Shown in pieces: positions 63,144 to 64,000 of a stretch of 64,000 nucleotides of DNA (positions are counted from its first letter, which is position 1; every line of letters starts with the position of its first letter). This DNA is from Polaromonas sp. (GTDB taxonomy: Bacteria; Pseudomonadota; Gammaproteobacteria; Burkholderiales; Burkholderiaceae_C): NCBI RefSeq assembly GCF_012927455.1, contig NZ_JABBPE010000018.1:104888-168887 (forward strand), read 5' to 3'. The notes under the pieces are model-generated. The model was not told the DNA's origin and did no database searches. It worked only from the letters and a program-made list of their open reading frames with translations. Both the position numbers and the translations under genes were made by a program.

Positions 63144-63812
63144 ATGCTGACTGCCAAAAGAATGCGCTTTCCAATCGACATCATTTTGGTGTGCATCCGT
63201 TGGTACGCGGTCTATCCGTTGAGCGACCGCCATCTCGAGGAGATGATGGAGGAGCGCGGCGTGTTTGTCGACCATTCCTCGATCAACCGCTGGGCGATCC
63301 GGTTTCTGCCTTTGCTTGAAAAGGTCTTTCGCAAGCACAAGCGCCCGGTGGGCGGCAGCTGGCGCACAGACGAGACTTACATCAAGGTCAAGGGCGCCTG
63401 AAAATACCTGTACCGAGCCGTGGATAAGGAAGGCAAGACGGTTGACTTATTGCTGACGGCCGGGCGCGACAGGAAAGCCATGAAGGCCCGCGGTGTTCTC
63501 GAAAAGGTCACGATGGACAAGAGCGGTGCTAACAAGGCGGCCGTGGGTGAAATCAATGGCAGAGGCGAAACGCGCATCATCGTGCGGCAAGTCAAATATC
63601 TGAACAACATCGTTGAGCAGGATCACCGAACCATCAAACCCATCACGAAGCCGATGCTCAACTTCAAGTCATTTCGGGCAGCCAGAAATATCCTGGCCGG
63701 CATCGAACTCATGCACATGATCCGTAAAGGTCAGCTCCTGCTGCAAGGCTGCAGCGAGTTGTCGTTTGCCGACCAGTTTTATGCGTTGGCAGGGAAAATC
63801 CGTCTTGTTTGA
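63144..63812 (+). pseudogene. IS6-family transposase, copy 3, with internal stop
   Basis: One frame runs from 63144 to 63812 and is interrupted only by TGA at 63399-63401, where relatives have the tryptophan codon of KG.WKYLYRAVD. A deletion of about eight residues follows RDRKAMKARG. The catalytic motifs WRTDETYIKV, VTMDKSGANKAAV and NNIVEQDHRTIKPITKPML are still present. It is divergent from copy 2, with about 90 bases between them. Confidence 0.82.
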
Positions 63813-63875
63813 GGGACTGGCACTCGTCCCCGTCAAAATCACGTTCATCAGTGGATAACGCGACAGAACCCGCGG

Positions 63876-63932
63876 TGGCTGGTTGACGACAATTACCCTG
63901 GCCGGTTGACGACAACTATGTTGGCCGGTTAG
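63876..63932 (+). repeat. Tandem 23-base repeats, IS21-like terminus
   Basis: Two copies of TGGCxGGTTGACGACAAxTA plus three bases (63876-63898 and 63899-63921) and a partial third (TGGCCGGTTAG). Multiple short terminal repeats with this kind of core occur at the ends of IS21-family elements. The element itself would lie to the right of the window. Confidence 0.55.
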
Positions 63933-64000
63933 AGGCCTACACCGGGCGGGTCCGGGAGGCGGGGCTACCGTTGGTCCTTCGAACACAAATCGAAGGTAGG

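Noticed and set aside
1..64000. CRISPR array
   Set aside because: No regularly spaced direct repeats with unique spacers were found; the 23-base tandem repeats at 63876 have no spacers.

Overview
The window looks like a chromosomal segment of a betaproteobacterium of the Burkholderiales, most probably the family Comamonadaceae (Polaromonas-like). Support comes from high GC content, Coq7 and IlvA of betaproteobacterial type, several Bug/TctC-type substrate-binding proteins, a phasin, and two families of short dispersed repeats whose pattern I associate with this family. The genus is an inference.

Left part (1-16.4 kb): the 3' end of coq7, an OsmC-like gene, a compact promoter-terminator unit that may encode a small RNA, ilvA, a CWC-type Cys-rich gene, then a late cobalamin block (cobT-cobS-cobC) followed by a 5'-nucleotidase, an SbmA/BacA-like ABC exporter and an MFS transporter. 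From 10.4 to 16.4 kb a PrpR-like sigma-54 activator is divergent from a four-gene operon: a Bug receptor, large and small aconitase/isopropylmalate-isomerase-type subunits, and an isocitrate lyase/PEP mutase-family lyase. A clear -24/-12 promoter and palindromes lie between them. The set reads as uptake, hydration/isomerisation and C-C cleavage of an alkyl-substituted di- or tricarboxylate.

Middle (16.9-45.9 kb): queC; an osmoprotectant ABC system in yehZYXW order; an FAH-family gene; an APH-like/AAA kinase fusion; gspAB; a VanZ-like gene; a phasin; a TPR protein; a fused MFS/spermidine synthase; and pssA. An Lrp-type regulator then heads a polar amino-acid ABC operon with a DadA-like oxidase and an Asp/Glu-racemase-like protein, possibly a D-amino-acid utilisation system. 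An EF-G-like GTPase follows.

Sulfur region (41.3-51.3 kb): hydrolase-sbp-cysT-cysW-cysA, metY beside a metQ remnant, an orphan second sulfate-binding protein and a SulP transporter. Together these cover sulfate uptake and sulfide incorporation into homocysteine.

Right part (51.4-64 kb): a graveyard of mobile elements (ISL3, IS6, IS66, IS3 and IS21-like pieces) that encloses an exonuclease VII remnant (xseA end plus intact xseB), a broken toxin gene, tRNA-Ser(TGA), a truncated helicase and an aldehyde dehydrogenase/SDR/Bug catabolic cluster. Gene debris also lies outside this region: pieces of cytosine deaminase, metQ and fnr.

The most unusual feature is a pair of dispersed repeat families that have entered coding sequences. 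A roughly 45-50 bp stem-loop repeat forms part of a signal peptide, a CobS membrane helix and an ABC linker. A roughly 80 bp repeat encodes an insert in the CWC protein and, read on the other strand, the N-terminus of CysW.
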